NCBI RefSeq assembly: GCF_018603905.1
Contig: NZ_JAHFZZ010000029.1
Coordinates: forward strand, 41,625 to 105,624
Length of the DNA stretch: 64,000 nt
From: Nonomuraea sp. NEAU-A123
GTDB taxonomy: Bacteria; Actinomycetota; Actinomycetes; Streptosporangiales; Streptosporangiaceae
Direction of reading: 5' to 3'
Of the stretch, positions 24,545 to 33,272 are shown in pieces; within the stretch, counting starts at the first letter, position 1, and each line of letters begins with the position of its first letter. The notes beneath the pieces are model-generated. The model had not been told where the DNA came from and made no database searches. It was given only the letters and a program-made list of their open reading frames with translations. The position numbers and the translations under genes were made by a program.

Positions 24545-26191
24545 TCATTGGGGGACGTTCCACTTCTGCGGGTCGAGGCCGTTGCAGTCATAGATCTGCA
24601 GGCGGGTGCCGTTGGCCGTGGCGCCTTGGGGGGCGTCGAGGCAGCGGCCCGACTGCGGGTTCAGCAGTGAGCCGTTGGCCTGGCGGCGCCACTGCTGGCC
24701 GCCCGCGGTGTTGCACTGCCACAGCTGGACCTTGCTGAAGTTCGCGGTGGCGTTGGCGTCGATGTCGAGGCACTTGCCGAACGCCCGGACAGTGCCGTTC
24801 GGGTGCATGGACCAGCGCTGGCCGGTGGCGGTGCCACAGTCCCAGAGCTGGACGGCGTTGCCGTTGGTGTTCGTGTTGGTGTTGACGTCCAGGCACTTGC
24901 CGGCCGTGGCCGGGCCGGTGATCTGGCCGACCGGGCCGCCCAGCGTGCCGATGCCGTAGCGGACCTGGCACTGGTTGCCGGTGAGCAGGGTTCCGGCCAG
25001 GTAGAGGAAGCTCGTGCCGTCGGCGGAGGGCACGATCGGGGAGCTGTAGCCGGGGCAGGCCGGCGCCCCGGCGGCGTATCCGCCGGTGGGGCTGATGTTG
25101 ACCGGGGCCTCGATCTCGGTCCACGCTCCGGTGCCCAGGTTGGTGTTGGCGAACACGACCTGGCCCGACTCCCCGTTCACGGTCTTGTTCCCGGTGGGAC
25201 CGGCGACCACGCGCTGGCCGGACATCAGCAGCGTGCCGTTGGGGCCGCCGCCGGGCAGCCAGGCGACGTAGGGAGTGTGCAGCAGCTCCCGGCTGTCGGA
25301 GGTGCGGACGATGGTCCCGGCCGCGCTCCAGTTGAGGCCGTCCGGGCTGGTCTTGGTGTACACCTCGCAGGCGTGGTCGGGGTCGGTGGCGTCGCGGCAC
25401 AGCTCGTACGCCATCAGGAACGTGCCGTTCGGCAGCGCCGTGAGGATGGACATGCCGGGCCGGGCCAGGTTGTCGGCCGGGTAGGCCACGTCCTGGGTGA
25501 GGGTGGGGCTCCAGGTCTGGCCGCCATTGGTGGAGGTGTAGTGGCCGATGACCTGGTTGTTGGTCGGGGTGCCGGCGGGCCGCTCGTCGGAGATGAAGCA
25601 GGCCAGCGTGTTGTTCGGGGCGAGCAGGAACCACGGCTCCCAGGTGCCGTGCCCGACCGTGTTGGGCTGGCCGCTGCTCTGCGTGCAGTTGGACAGGTAC
25701 GTCCAGGTCACGCCGTGGTCGGTGCTCTTGAACACCTCGACCTTCTGCGCGGTGAAGTCGCCGACGTGCCAGGCCGTGCCCGCCGCCAGCAGGTCGCCCT
25801 GGTTCAGCCCGTTCGCGGTGCGCGGCACCTCGTACAGGACCGGGGCGCCCAGGTCCCAGCCGGCGGTGTGCGAGGTGATCGTGGAGATGGGGTTGGCGGT
25901 CCAGGTGCGGCCGCCGTCGGTGCTGCGGTAGACCGGGAACGCGTTGGGCGCGTTGTGGTTGTTGCGGGCGAACGTGGCCAGCATGGTCTCGTTCGGCGAG
26001 CCGTCGTAGTCGAGCCGGACGGCCCTCGGGTAGCTGGCGTCACCCTGCGGATAGGTGGTCAGGTTGGGCGAGTAGAGCACCTGTCCGGCCGGGGCGGCCG
26101 AGGCGGGACCGGCCAGGGCGACGAGCAGCCCGGCGATCAGGGCGAGCGCCATCACCAGCGGTAACGGACGCCTGGGGGGTGCTATGCGCAC
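24545..26191 (-). CDS. Secreted Asp-box (BNR) beta-propeller with CBM13 ricin-type lectin domain
   Basis: 548 residues from GTG 26191 with CCAGGAGACACC upstream. The signal peptide ends at ALAGPASA. The sialidase-like propeller carries four Asp-boxes (YRSTDGGRTW, FKSTDHGVTW, YTSTNGGQTW, TSPDGLNW). The last ~125 residues are a ricin B trefoil with three QxW-type repeats (VQLWDCGTATGQRW, VQLWQCNTAGGQQW, LQIYDCNGLDPQKW). The fold is shared by GH33 sialidases and GH93 exo-arabinanases. The plant-polymer context favours the latter, but catalytic residues were not assigned. It closes the GH2/importer operon. Confidence 0.75.
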   Translation of the reverse strand: MRIAPPRRPLPLVMALALIAGLLVALAGPASAAPAGQVLYSPNLTTYPQGDASYPRAVRLDYDGSPNETMLATFARNNHNAPNAFPVYRSTDGGRTWTANPISTITSHTAGWDLGAPVLYEVPRTANGLNQGDLLAAGTAWHVGDFTAQKVEVFKSTDHGVTWTYLSNCTQSSGQPNTVGHGTWEPWFLLAPNNTLACFISDERPAGTPTNNQVIGHYTSTNGGQTWSPTLTQDVAYPADNLARPGMSILTALPNGTFLMAYELCRDATDPDHACEVYTKTSPDGLNWSAAGTIVRTSDSRELLHTPYVAWLPGGGPNGTLLMSGQRVVAGPTGNKTVNGESGQVVFANTNLGTGAWTEIEAPVNISPTGGYAAGAPACPGYSSPIVPSADGTSFLYLAGTLLTGNQCQVRYGIGTLGGPVGQITGPATAGKCLDVNTNTNTNGNAVQLWDCGTATGQRWSMHPNGTVRAFGKCLDIDANATANFSKVQLWQCNTAGGQQWRRQANGSLLNPQSGRCLDAPQGATANGTRLQIYDCNGLDPQKWNVPQ

Positions 26192-26255
26192 GGTGTCTCC
26201 TGGGGTGGGGGCCCGGTGAGCGGATCTCACCGGGACGTTTCAGGGGGAGGCGGGC

Positions 26256-28292
26256 TCAGGGGCGGGCCTGGGGGTCGTCGCCGATGACCGGGGCGGTGTG
26301 GGTGTCCACGTCCACGGCGGAGCGGGCCAGGACGGCGCCGTCCGACACGAGCGCGATGTGCAGGCGGCCGCTGGTCCAGCCGTCGGGCAGTTCGGCGTGG
26401 ACCTCGGCGGGCGCGCCGAGCAGGAACGGCTTGGCCTCGGCCGCCGCTCCGGCCGTTCCCGGCCGCGAGGGGGCGGGCCCGTAGACGGGGGACCAGGCGG
26501 TGTGCAGGTGACCGCTGACCGACTCCGTGCCGTGATGGGAGATCCGGACCGGGACCGTGACACGCCCGGTGTCGCTGAGCAGGTCACGGCCGGGCGCGAC
26601 GGGGACCACGTCAAGGACGAGCGTCGTCGTCGCGTTGACGTGCGCCGGATCCACCCCGGCCAGGTCCTTGGCCCGGCGCTCGAAGTCCAGCAGCCCGGCC
26701 GACTCGTGCTCGATGTCGTACAGCTCGGTGTAGACGTACCCGGCCAGCCGGTCGTGGCGGCGCATCTCCTGGGTCTGCCAGCGCAACTGCCAGGCCCGTT
26801 CCACGGAGGTGAAGCCGGTTCCGTACTCGCTGTTGAGGTTCGGCAGGCCGCGCAGCGGCTGCGCCGGCGTCCCCGTCAGCTTCTTGCGGACCACGTAGTC
26901 GGGGCCGAGCGGCACGGGGAAGTCGTCCTGTTCGCCGTCGAGCAGCGCGGCGATCGTCTTACCCCAGGAGGCGGCGGACTCGTCGTAGTAGTGCCAGTCG
27001 AGCAGGTCCGTCTTCACGTGCGCCCAGCCGGAGTTGTCGACCGCGGGCCGGGACGGGTCGAGGGCCTTGAGCAGGTCGTACGCGCGGGCGACGGCCTCCT
27101 GCTTGGCCGGGTCGCCGGGGATGTCCCAGTCCAGGCCCCACTCCTCGTTGTACAGGCCCCAGATGACGATCGCGGGGGAGTTGCCGTCGCGCTCGGCCAT
27201 CGGGGCGATCTGCGCCTCGAAGGCGGCGACCGACTCCGCCGAGAACCGGCCGGTGGCGGCGGGCTCGGCCCAGACCAGCATGCCGAGCGTGTCGGCGTGG
27301 TGGACGAAGCGCGGGTCCTCCAGCTTGAGATGCTTGCGCACCAGGTTGTAGCCGGCCGCGGCGGCCAGCTCGATGTCGTGGCGCAGCGCGGCGTCGTCGG
27401 GCGCGGTGATGCCGGTACGCGGCCAGTAGCCCTGGTCGAGCACGCCGCGTACGAACAGGCGGCGGCCGTTGAGATACAGGTCCTCGCCGGACACCTCGAT
27501 CCGGCGCAGCCCGGTGTAGCCGGTGACCCGGTCGGTGCCGTCGTCCGAGACCAGCTCGGCGTCCACGTGGTAGAGGTGCGGGTCCTCGGGCGACCACAGC
27601 CGCGGCTCGGTGACCGCCACCACAGTCCGCGCGGCACCATCGGAGACCGTCACGTCCACCGTCGTTCCGTGGCCGCGCAGGGTCAGCCGGAGCGTGGCCG
27701 GAGACGGTCCCTCGACGCGGGCCTCGACGGCGATGCCATCCAGCCCCTCGGCCGGGCGCAGCTTCAGCGAAGCCAGGTAGGTCGCGGGCCGCGCCTCCAG
27801 CCAGACGCTCTGCCAGATGCCCGACGACGGGGTGAAGCACACGCCGTCGAAGTCGTCGCGCGGCACGCTGCGCTGCTTGCCGTGCGCGATCTCCCGCTTG
27901 TCGGCGGGGGAGGAGACCCGGACCACGATCTCCTGCTCGCCGTCACGCAGCGCGTCGGTGATGTCGGCCTCGAACGGCGTGTAGCCGCCCACGTGCCGGG
28001 CCACCTCGGTGCCGTTGACCCAGACGGTGGCCTCGTGGTGCACGGCCCCGAAGTGGAGGACGATCCGCTGCCCCGCCCACCCGGCGGGTACGGCGACCCG
28101 GCGGCGGTACCAGGCCACCGGCAGCCAGTGGGCCTCGATGCCGGACGCCGGGGTCTCCCAGGCGAACGGCACGGTGATGGTCCGGTCCCAGTCCTCGTCG
28201 GCGTCGGCCCGGAAGTCCCAGTCGCCGTTCAGGCTCGACCAGGTGTGCGACCGGTCGAAGTGGGGCCGGGGGTATTCCGCACGCGGCGTCAT
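26256..28292 (-). CDS. GH2 glycoside hydrolase (beta-galactosidase/beta-glucuronidase family)
   Basis: 678 residues, no signal peptide. The sugar-binding jelly roll (WSSLNGDWDFRAD, VWVNGTEVARHVGGYTPFEADIT), immunoglobulin-like domain and TIM barrel are in order. Acid/base Glu383 is in LYNEEWG and nucleophile Glu489 in NSEYGTG. GGAGCACC precedes ATG 28292. GH2 specificity cannot be read off the sequence; beta-galactosidase, beta-glucuronidase and arabinopyranosidase-like activities are all possible. It lies between the importer genes and the secreted propeller protein. Confidence 0.88.
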   Translation of the reverse strand: MTPRAEYPRPHFDRSHTWSSLNGDWDFRADADEDWDRTITVPFAWETPASGIEAHWLPVAWYRRRVAVPAGWAGQRIVLHFGAVHHEATVWVNGTEVARHVGGYTPFEADITDALRDGEQEIVVRVSSPADKREIAHGKQRSVPRDDFDGVCFTPSSGIWQSVWLEARPATYLASLKLRPAEGLDGIAVEARVEGPSPATLRLTLRGHGTTVDVTVSDGAARTVVAVTEPRLWSPEDPHLYHVDAELVSDDGTDRVTGYTGLRRIEVSGEDLYLNGRRLFVRGVLDQGYWPRTGITAPDDAALRHDIELAAAAGYNLVRKHLKLEDPRFVHHADTLGMLVWAEPAATGRFSAESVAAFEAQIAPMAERDGNSPAIVIWGLYNEEWGLDWDIPGDPAKQEAVARAYDLLKALDPSRPAVDNSGWAHVKTDLLDWHYYDESAASWGKTIAALLDGEQDDFPVPLGPDYVVRKKLTGTPAQPLRGLPNLNSEYGTGFTSVERAWQLRWQTQEMRRHDRLAGYVYTELYDIEHESAGLLDFERRAKDLAGVDPAHVNATTTLVLDVVPVAPGRDLLSDTGRVTVPVRISHHGTESVSGHLHTAWSPVYGPAPSRPGTAGAAAEAKPFLLGAPAEVHAELPDGWTSGRLHIALVSDGAVLARSAVDVDTHTAPVIGDDPQARP

Positions 28293-28325
28293 GGTGCTCC
28301 GATCATGAGAGAGAGGGGTGTCCGG

Positions 28326-29168
28326 TCAGCCCTTGACGCTGCCGGCGAGGATTCCGCTGATGAAGTGGCGCTGCAGCAGGATGAAGATCACCAGCAGCGG
28401 CAGCATGGCGATGCTGCCGGCGGCGAGCAGCTCACCCCAGACGGTGGCGAAGTCGGCGCCGACGCGGTTGCCGGTGACGTTCTGCGCCAGGGTCGACAGC
28501 ACCACCTGGAGGGTCTGGTGCTCGGTGTCGTTGACGGCGACGACCGGCCAGACGAAGTCGTTGTAGATGTTCATGGTGGTCAGCACCGCCAGCGCGACCA
28601 GGCCGGGCCGGATCACCGGGATGACGACCCGGTAGAAGACCCCGAACTCGCTCGCGCCGTCCACCCGTCCGGCGTCGAGCAGCTCGTCCGGGATGGCGGC
28701 GATGACCTGGCGCATCCAGAAGATGCTGAACGCGTCGACGCTGCCCGGCAGGATCAGCGCCTGGTAGGTGTTGACCCAGCCCAGCGCGCTCATCTCCAGC
28801 AGCAGCGGGATGATCAGCACCAGGGTGGGCAGCATCAGGGTGAGCATCACCACCCCGAACAACGCGTTCTTGCCGGGGAAGGTGTACTTGGCGAAGGCGT
28901 ACCCGGCCAGCGGGCAGAACACCATCGTCATCGCGCCCTTGACCGCCAGGACCAGCGCGGTGTTCACGAAACCGGTGCCGATCGGCACGTCGGCGAACAT
29001 CGCCCGGTAGTTGTCCAGCGTCACGGCGCCCACCGACAGCGGGCTGGTGATGATCTCGGTGGCCGGCTTGAGCGAGGAGCTGAGTGCCCACCAGATCGGG
29101 TACAGGAACGCGATGGCGAGCAGCACGAGCACCGCGTACTGCACTGGGCCGGGCCGGGCCTGCTTCAT
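28326..29168 (-). CDS. Sugar ABC transporter permease (MalG type)
   Basis: 280 residues. The first span is YAVLVLLAIAFLYPIWWALSSSLKP, the EAA loop is LLDAGRVDGASEFGVFYRVVIPVIRP and the C-terminus is QRHFISGILAGSVKG. Its ATG overlaps the upstream permease stop (ATGA). It is part of the importer whose genes precede the GH2 enzyme. Confidence 0.9.
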   Translation of the reverse strand: MKQARPGPVQYAVLVLLAIAFLYPIWWALSSSLKPATEIITSPLSVGAVTLDNYRAMFADVPIGTGFVNTALVLAVKGAMTMVFCPLAGYAFAKYTFPGKNALFGVVMLTLMLPTLVLIIPLLLEMSALGWVNTYQALILPGSVDAFSIFWMRQVIAAIPDELLDAGRVDGASEFGVFYRVVIPVIRPGLVALAVLTTMNIYNDFVWPVVAVNDTEHQTLQVVLSTLAQNVTGNRVGADFATVWGELLAAGSIAMLPLLVIFILLQRHFISGILAGSVKG

Positions 29169-30079
29169 GAAACCTCCTCTTTCGGGCGCAGCAGCCGGAC
29201 CGCGCCCAGCGAGAGGCCGAACACGAGCAGCACCAGCAGGAAGGAGTTGGCGGCACCGGTGCCCAGGTCGGATGCCGAGATGTGTTCATAGAGGTAGAGG
29301 CCGGCCGTGGTGGTGGAGCCGTACGGGCCGCCCTCGGTGACCACGTACGGCTCGGCGAACATCTGGAACACCGCCAGCGTCTGCACGACCACCAGGAAGG
29401 CGATGCTCCGCCGGACCAGCGGGACGGTCAGCGACCAGAACTGCCGCCACCGCGAGGCGCCGTCGATCGAGGCGGCCTCGTACACCGCTCCGGGAACGGC
29501 CTGCAGCCCGGCGAGCAGGATGATGATCGCGAATCCGGTGGTCTTCCACAGGAACAGCAGCGCGAGCGTCGGCTTGGCCCACGCGGTGGAGGTCAGCCAG
29601 CCCACGGCGGGCAGGCCCACCAGGCCGAGCACGTGGTTGACCAGCCCGTAGTCCTCGTCGAACACCACGATCCACACCTGCGCCATGGCCACCAGCGGGG
29701 TCACGAACGGCGCGATGAACGCCACCCGGAACAACCCGCGCAGCCGCAGCCGCGCGTTGGCCAGCAGCACCGCCGCGCCCAGCCCGGCGACCACCTGGAT
29801 CGGCACGATCAGCAGCCACATCACCGCGCTGTTGCCGAGCGAGGCCCAGAAGTCGGGGTTGGTCAGCAGATAGACGTAGTTGCCCACGCCGACCCAGGTG
29901 GCCTCGCCCGCGCCGCGCCAGCGGGTGAAGCTGAGCCGCAGCGCGTACATCAGCGGGTAGACGCCGAAGGCCGCGAAGACCACGAAGAACGGGGCGATGA
30001 ACAGGTACGGCGACAGCCGGGGCAGGCGCCGCGAGCCGATGGCGGCCCGCCTGGCCGTCGTGGCGGTGAGACCCGCCAT
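29165..30079 (-). CDS. Sugar ABC transporter permease (MalF type)
   Basis: 304 residues. The N-terminal YLFIAPFFVVFAAFGVYPLMYALRLSFT and EAA loop VYEAASIDGASRWRQFWSLTVPLVRR are typical CUT1 features. Start and upstream stop overlap as TGATG (30077-30081), a coupling arrangement. Confidence 0.9.
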   Translation of the reverse strand: MAGLTATTARRAAIGSRRLPRLSPYLFIAPFFVVFAAFGVYPLMYALRLSFTRWRGAGEATWVGVGNYVYLLTNPDFWASLGNSAVMWLLIVPIQVVAGLGAAVLLANARLRLRGLFRVAFIAPFVTPLVAMAQVWIVVFDEDYGLVNHVLGLVGLPAVGWLTSTAWAKPTLALLFLWKTTGFAIIILLAGLQAVPGAVYEAASIDGASRWRQFWSLTVPLVRRSIAFLVVVQTLAVFQMFAEPYVVTEGGPYGSTTTAGLYLYEHISASDLGTGAANSFLLVLLVFGLSLGAVRLLRPKEEVS

Positions 30080-31440
30080 CAGGACCGGTCGATCAGGTTG
30101 CGCTGGATCTTCTTGGCCGACTCGGCGATCACGTCGTCGGGGGACATCTTCCCCTCGATCAGGCGCTGGGTGTTGTCACCGAGATAGTCCACGGACTGGG
30201 CCCACCACACGGGCAGCGGCGCCGCGGCCGGGATGGTGGCGGCGGCCTCGACGGCGACCTTCCACAGGTCCTGGCCGCCGAGCGCGTCGATCGGCTTGAA
30301 CAGCGGCTTGTCCGGCCGCAGCGCCGGGCTGAAGGAGGGCACGGAGGTGGACAGGCCGCCGGGGTAGATGCTGTTGGGGCCGTACACGGCGGTGTATCCG
30401 GGCTCGGTGAAGCACAGGAACTCATACAGCAGCCAGGCCAGCTCCGGGTTCTTCGCCTTGGCGGGGATGATGAAGCTGCTGCCGCCCATCGCGCCGCTGC
30501 GGGCGCCGCCGGGCGTCCACGCGGGCAGCGGCGCGGCCCGCCACTTGCCCTTGGTCGCCTTGAGGAGCTGCTGCGGCGCGAACGACCACCAGATCGCCCA
30601 CGGGACGAACACCTGCTGCCCGCTGTCGAGGGTGTTGATGTCGGCCGCTTCCAGGTAGGGCGCGTGGGTGACCAGCTCGCCCTTGACCGCGTCCTGGATC
30701 CAGCCCAGCGTCCGCCGGTATTCAGCCGACTCCAGCCGCAGCTTGCCCTGCGCGTCGGCGAGGCTCGTGCCCTGCTGGTTGGCCAGCATCTCCAGCCAGA
30801 GCTGGCCGAGGAACGGGTTCTTGTCCAGGTGGATGGGCCTGGTCTTCGGGTCCTTCTCCTTGATCGTCCGGGCGGCGGTCAGCAGGTCGTCGTAGGTGCT
30901 GATCCCGGCCGGGTCGACCCCGGCGTCCTGCAAAATGTCCTCGCGGTACCAGAGCAGGCCGGGGTCCAGATCCCACGGCACGCCGTAGATCTTGCCGCCG
31001 ACGGTGTTGACGGACAGCTTGTACGGCGCGATCTTGTCGCGGTACGGGCTGATCAGGTCGGTCAGGTCGTACAGGTGCTCGGACTGACCGCCGATCTTGG
31101 CGTCGTCCCAGAAGCTGCCGTCCGGCACGTCGGTGCCGCTGATCAGGGTGTTGGCCAGCTTGGCGTCGATGTCGACGGCCTGGTGGTTCACCTTGACCCC
31201 GGGATAGGCCTCCCGGAACTTCCCGATCGCCGCGTCGAACACCTTGAACAGGTCTCCGGAGCGGTTCCAGATGGTGATCTCGCCCTTGGCGGACGCGGAC
31301 GAGGTCGTGGTCGGCTTGGCCAGCTTGCTCGGCGCCGCGCTGGTGCCGCCGCCGGGAGCGCAGGCGCCGGCCGCGGCCAGCGCGCCAATCCCGAGCGCTC
31401 CCTTGAGGAAGCCGCGGCGGGCCATGGCGGGTGTGGACAT
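30079..31440 (-). CDS. Sugar-binding lipoprotein of ABC importer, Tat-exported
   Basis: 453 residues. The N-terminus has a twin-arginine motif (MARRGFLKGALGIGALAAAGAC) and a lipobox ending in AAGAC. The family 1 body includes GEITIWNRSGDLFKVFDAAIGKFREAYPGVKVN, WYREDILQDAGV and LAWLLYEFLCFTEPGY. GGAGGAG precedes the ATG. It is the first gene of the minus-strand operon; two operator copies lie between it and the divergent LacI gene. Confidence 0.9.
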   Translation of the reverse strand: MSTPAMARRGFLKGALGIGALAAAGACAPGGGTSAAPSKLAKPTTTSSASAKGEITIWNRSGDLFKVFDAAIGKFREAYPGVKVNHQAVDIDAKLANTLISGTDVPDGSFWDDAKIGGQSEHLYDLTDLISPYRDKIAPYKLSVNTVGGKIYGVPWDLDPGLLWYREDILQDAGVDPAGISTYDDLLTAARTIKEKDPKTRPIHLDKNPFLGQLWLEMLANQQGTSLADAQGKLRLESAEYRRTLGWIQDAVKGELVTHAPYLEAADINTLDSGQQVFVPWAIWWSFAPQQLLKATKGKWRAAPLPAWTPGGARSGAMGGSSFIIPAKAKNPELAWLLYEFLCFTEPGYTAVYGPNSIYPGGLSTSVPSFSPALRPDKPLFKPIDALGGQDLWKVAVEAAATIPAAAPLPVWWAQSVDYLGDNTQRLIEGKMSPDDVIAESAKKIQRNLIDRS

Positions 31441-31508
31441 CTTTACTCCTCCGGCGGGGGTACGGCACAGTCGTCCCCACAGTAGGGGAAGCGACCTGGT
31501 GAAAGCTC

Positions 31509-31551
31509 TGCAACGATGCAGACATCATGCATGTGCCTCTGCAACGATGCA
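31509..31551. promoter_or_regulatory. Two LacI-type operators between importer operon and lacI-like gene
   Basis: TGCAACGATGCA occurs twice, at 31509-31520 and 31540-31551, both preceded by CTC. The half-sites TGCAAC/GATGCA form a near-palindrome with central CG. The centres are 31 bases apart, roughly three helical turns, and sit in the divergent promoter region. Confidence 0.7.
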
Positions 31552-31590
31552 AGAGTGAGTTATGATCCAGAACGACGACCGAGGAGGAAC

Positions 31591-32601
31591 ATGGCCGGCC
31601 CAACGCTGCGTGACGTCGCCAAACGGGCGAATGTCTCGATTCGCACGGTGTCCAACGTGGTCAACGGCTACGCGCCGGTCTCCGACGAGCTGCGGGCCCG
31701 GGTGCAGGTCGTGCTGGACGAGCTGGGCTACCGCCCCAACCTCATCGCCCGCAACCTCAAGCAGGGGCGTACCGGGATGATCGCCCTGGTCGTCCCCGAG
31801 CTGGACGTCCCCTACTTCGCCGAGCTGGTGCGTGAGGTGATCACCGCGGCCCGCGCGCAGGGCTACGTGGTGATGGTCGACCAGACCGACGGCGACGCCG
31901 AGCGGGAGCGGGAGCTGCTGGCCCGCGACTCACGGGCGACGATGTTCGACGGGCTGCTGCTGAGCCCGCTGGCGATCTCCGCCGAGGACCTGCGCGGGCG
32001 GGGCAACCGGGTCCCGATCGTGCTGCTCGGCGAGCACATCTTCAACGGCAGCTTCCACCACGTCGCCATCGACAACGTCGCCGCCGCCCGTGAGGCCACC
32101 GCGCACCTGCTGGAGCAGGGCCGCCGCCGCGTCGCCGCGATCGGCGACCAGCCGTACGCCACCGGTGAGACCGCCCAGCTCCGCACGTCCGGCTACCGCC
32201 AGGCACACGCCCGCTTGGGACTGGCCGTGGACGACCGGCTCATCGTCCCGACTCCCCGCTTCCACCGGCGCCTGGGCCTGGAGGCGATGGAGCACCTGCT
32301 CGCGTTGCCCGACCCGCCCGACGCCGTGTTCTGCTACAACGACCTGCTCGCCCTCGGCGCGATGCGCGCCCTGACCAGGGCCGGCCGCCGGATCCCCGAC
32401 GATGTCGCGGTGATCGGCATCGACGACATCGAGGAGGGCCAGTACAGCACGCCCAGCCTCACCACGGTCGCCCCGGACAAGGCGGAGATCGCCCGCCTGG
32501 CGGTGGACATCCTCCTGCAGTCGATCAACGGCACGGCCACCACCCCGTCGGAGCTCGTCGTCCCGCACCGCCTCATCGTCCGGGAGAGCACCGCGACCTG
32601 A
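31591..32601 (+). CDS. LacI-family transcriptional regulator
   Basis: 336 residues. GAGGAGGAAC precedes the ATG. HTH and hinge are PTLRDVAKRANVSIRTVSNVVNGYAPVSDELRARVQVVLDELGYRPN; the effector domain ends DVAVIGIDDIEEGQYSTPSLTTVAPDKAEIARLAVDILL. It is divergent from the binding-protein/permease/GH2/propeller operon and probably represses it through the two TGCAACGATGCA sites. A decayed copy of its 3' third occurs at 41693-41940. Confidence 0.92.
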   Translation: MAGPTLRDVAKRANVSIRTVSNVVNGYAPVSDELRARVQVVLDELGYRPNLIARNLKQGRTGMIALVVPELDVPYFAELVREVITAARAQGYVVMVDQTDGDAERERELLARDSRATMFDGLLLSPLAISAEDLRGRGNRVPIVLLGEHIFNGSFHHVAIDNVAAAREATAHLLEQGRRRVAAIGDQPYATGETAQLRTSGYRQAHARLGLAVDDRLIVPTPRFHRRLGLEAMEHLLALPDPPDAVFCYNDLLALGAMRALTRAGRRIPDDVAVIGIDDIEEGQYSTPSLTTVAPDKAEIARLAVDILLQSINGTATTPSELVVPHRLIVRESTAT

Positions 32602-32650
32602 CCGACGGCTCCCTCACGTGCCTGTATTCACGGCGTAAAGCCCGACCGGG

Positions 32651-32735
32651 GGATGCCCAGCCTGAGTCTCGGCATGGGCTCGGACGGTAAAAATCCAGGT
32701 CAGAAGCCCTCTCGGCGGGCAGGCTCAGGGCATCC
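32651..32735 (+). ncRNA. Structured RNA candidate in front of a 39-codon ORF
   Basis: A long-range helix joins GGATGCCCAGCCTG (32651-32664) to CAGGCT (32720-32725) plus GGGCATCC (32728-32735) with only a CA bulge, 14 base pairs in all. Inside, GGGCT (32676-32680) can pair with AGCCC (32705-32709), leaving an A-rich loop (GGTAAAAATCC). The arrangement resembles a compact ligand-binding leader. It does not match the riboswitch classes I compared it with from memory (TPP, FMN, cobalamin, SAM). Confidence 0.5.
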
Positions 32736-32807
32736 GATGGGTTGTAGCCGTGGAGAGCGGGGTCAGTAACCATCCCCGCTGACACCAGAAATTCCACGGA
32801 GAACACT

Positions 32808-32927
32808 GTGTTTATTCTGCGCTTCCTCGGCATGACCCGCCCGCCGGTGCCCATGCCGCCGGATATCTTCTCAGGCGGCAGCTCTGGTGCGGAACTTGCG
32901 CGCCGTCGTCGCCGTCACCGCCACTGA
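32808..32927 (+). CDS. Small basic protein, 39 residues, unknown
   Basis: The GTG at 32808 has GGAG seven bases upstream. The peptide begins FILRFLGMTRPPVPMPPD and ends with a run of Arg and His (ELARRRRRHRH). It lies between the structured element and an intrinsic-type terminator, making a self-contained transcription unit. No family is recognised. It could be a leader peptide or a small nucleic-acid-binding protein. Confidence 0.5.
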   Translation: MFILRFLGMTRPPVPMPPDIFSGGSSGAELARRRRRHRH

Positions 32928-32950
32928 GTTCAACGCTCAACCCAGAAAGA

Positions 32951-32983
32951 CGCTCGGCGGGGAGATTCCTCGCCGGGCGTTTC
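32951..32983 (+). terminator. Intrinsic terminator after the 39-codon ORF
   Basis: A 12-bp stem (CGCTCGGCGGGG with CCTCGCCGGGCG, two G-T pairs, loop AGATT) is preceded by AAAGA and followed by TTTC. Confidence 0.65.
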
Positions 32984-33141
32984 GCTGCGCCGGCCCTCGG
33001 GTGTGTAGCACGGCGTTATGAGGTGGCAGGGTGTGAGTCCGCAACCTTGGCGCCACCCCTAGCCAATACCGGGCCGCCACCCTGCCGGACCAGCGCAACA
33101 CCGGTACGCGTCGTACGCCGACACGCTGCTAGCGTGTGCTC

Positions 33142-33174
33142 GTGCCGAAGACAGACAAGGTGCGCCGTCGCTGA
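33142..33174 (+). CDS. Attenuator leader peptide MPKTDKVRRR
   Basis: GTG CCG AAG ACA GAC AAG followed by GTG CGC CGT CGC TGA encodes ten residues. KTDK at positions 3-6 matches the MVKTDK start of the cat-86 leader peptide, whose nascent chain stalls the ribosome with chloramphenicol. TAGCGT at 33130-33135 could be a -10 element 6 bases before the GTG, so the message may be leaderless; GTG 33136 would add two codons. The stop codon lies in the first hairpin (TGA at 33172-33174). Confidence 0.65.
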   Translation: MPKTDKVRRR

Positions 33175-33268
33175 GAGCGACGGCGCAAAACCCCAGTTCT
33201 CGCCGTCGCTCCTGAGCCTTGGCCAGGAGCGCCTTCGTGGCGCTCGGATTTCCCTTGTTCCGGAGCGC
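33161..33268 (+). promoter_or_regulatory. Six-segment translational attenuator upstream of MFS exporter
   Basis: Segments: 1 = 33161-33172, 2 = 33175-33187, 3 = 33201-33214, 4 = 33224-33233, 5 = 33239-33245, 6 = 33263-33268 (overlapping the Shine-Dalgarno GGAG). Perfect pairings are 1:2 (12 bp), 2:3 (11 bp), 3:4 (8 bp CGCTCCTG/CAGGAGCG), 4:5 (7 bp GAGCGCC/GGCGCTC) and 5:6 (6 bp). The resting state 1:2 + 3:4 + 5:6 hides the ribosome site; stalling over segment 1 allows 2:3 + 4:5 and frees it. Confidence 0.7.
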
Positions 33269-33272
33269 ACCC

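Noticed and set aside
32651-32735. Assignment to a known riboswitch class (cobalamin, FMN, TPP, SAM)
   Set aside because: The conserved core sequences of these classes are not present; left as an unclassified structured element.
32573-32854. 93-codon minus-strand ORF
   Set aside because: It lies across the structured RNA element and the LacI gene end; sequence is not protein-like and no ribosome site was seen.
33161-33187. Hairpin 1 of the MFS leader as an intrinsic terminator
   Set aside because: It is followed by AAAACCCC instead of a T tract, and it contains the leader stop codon, so an attenuation role explains it better.
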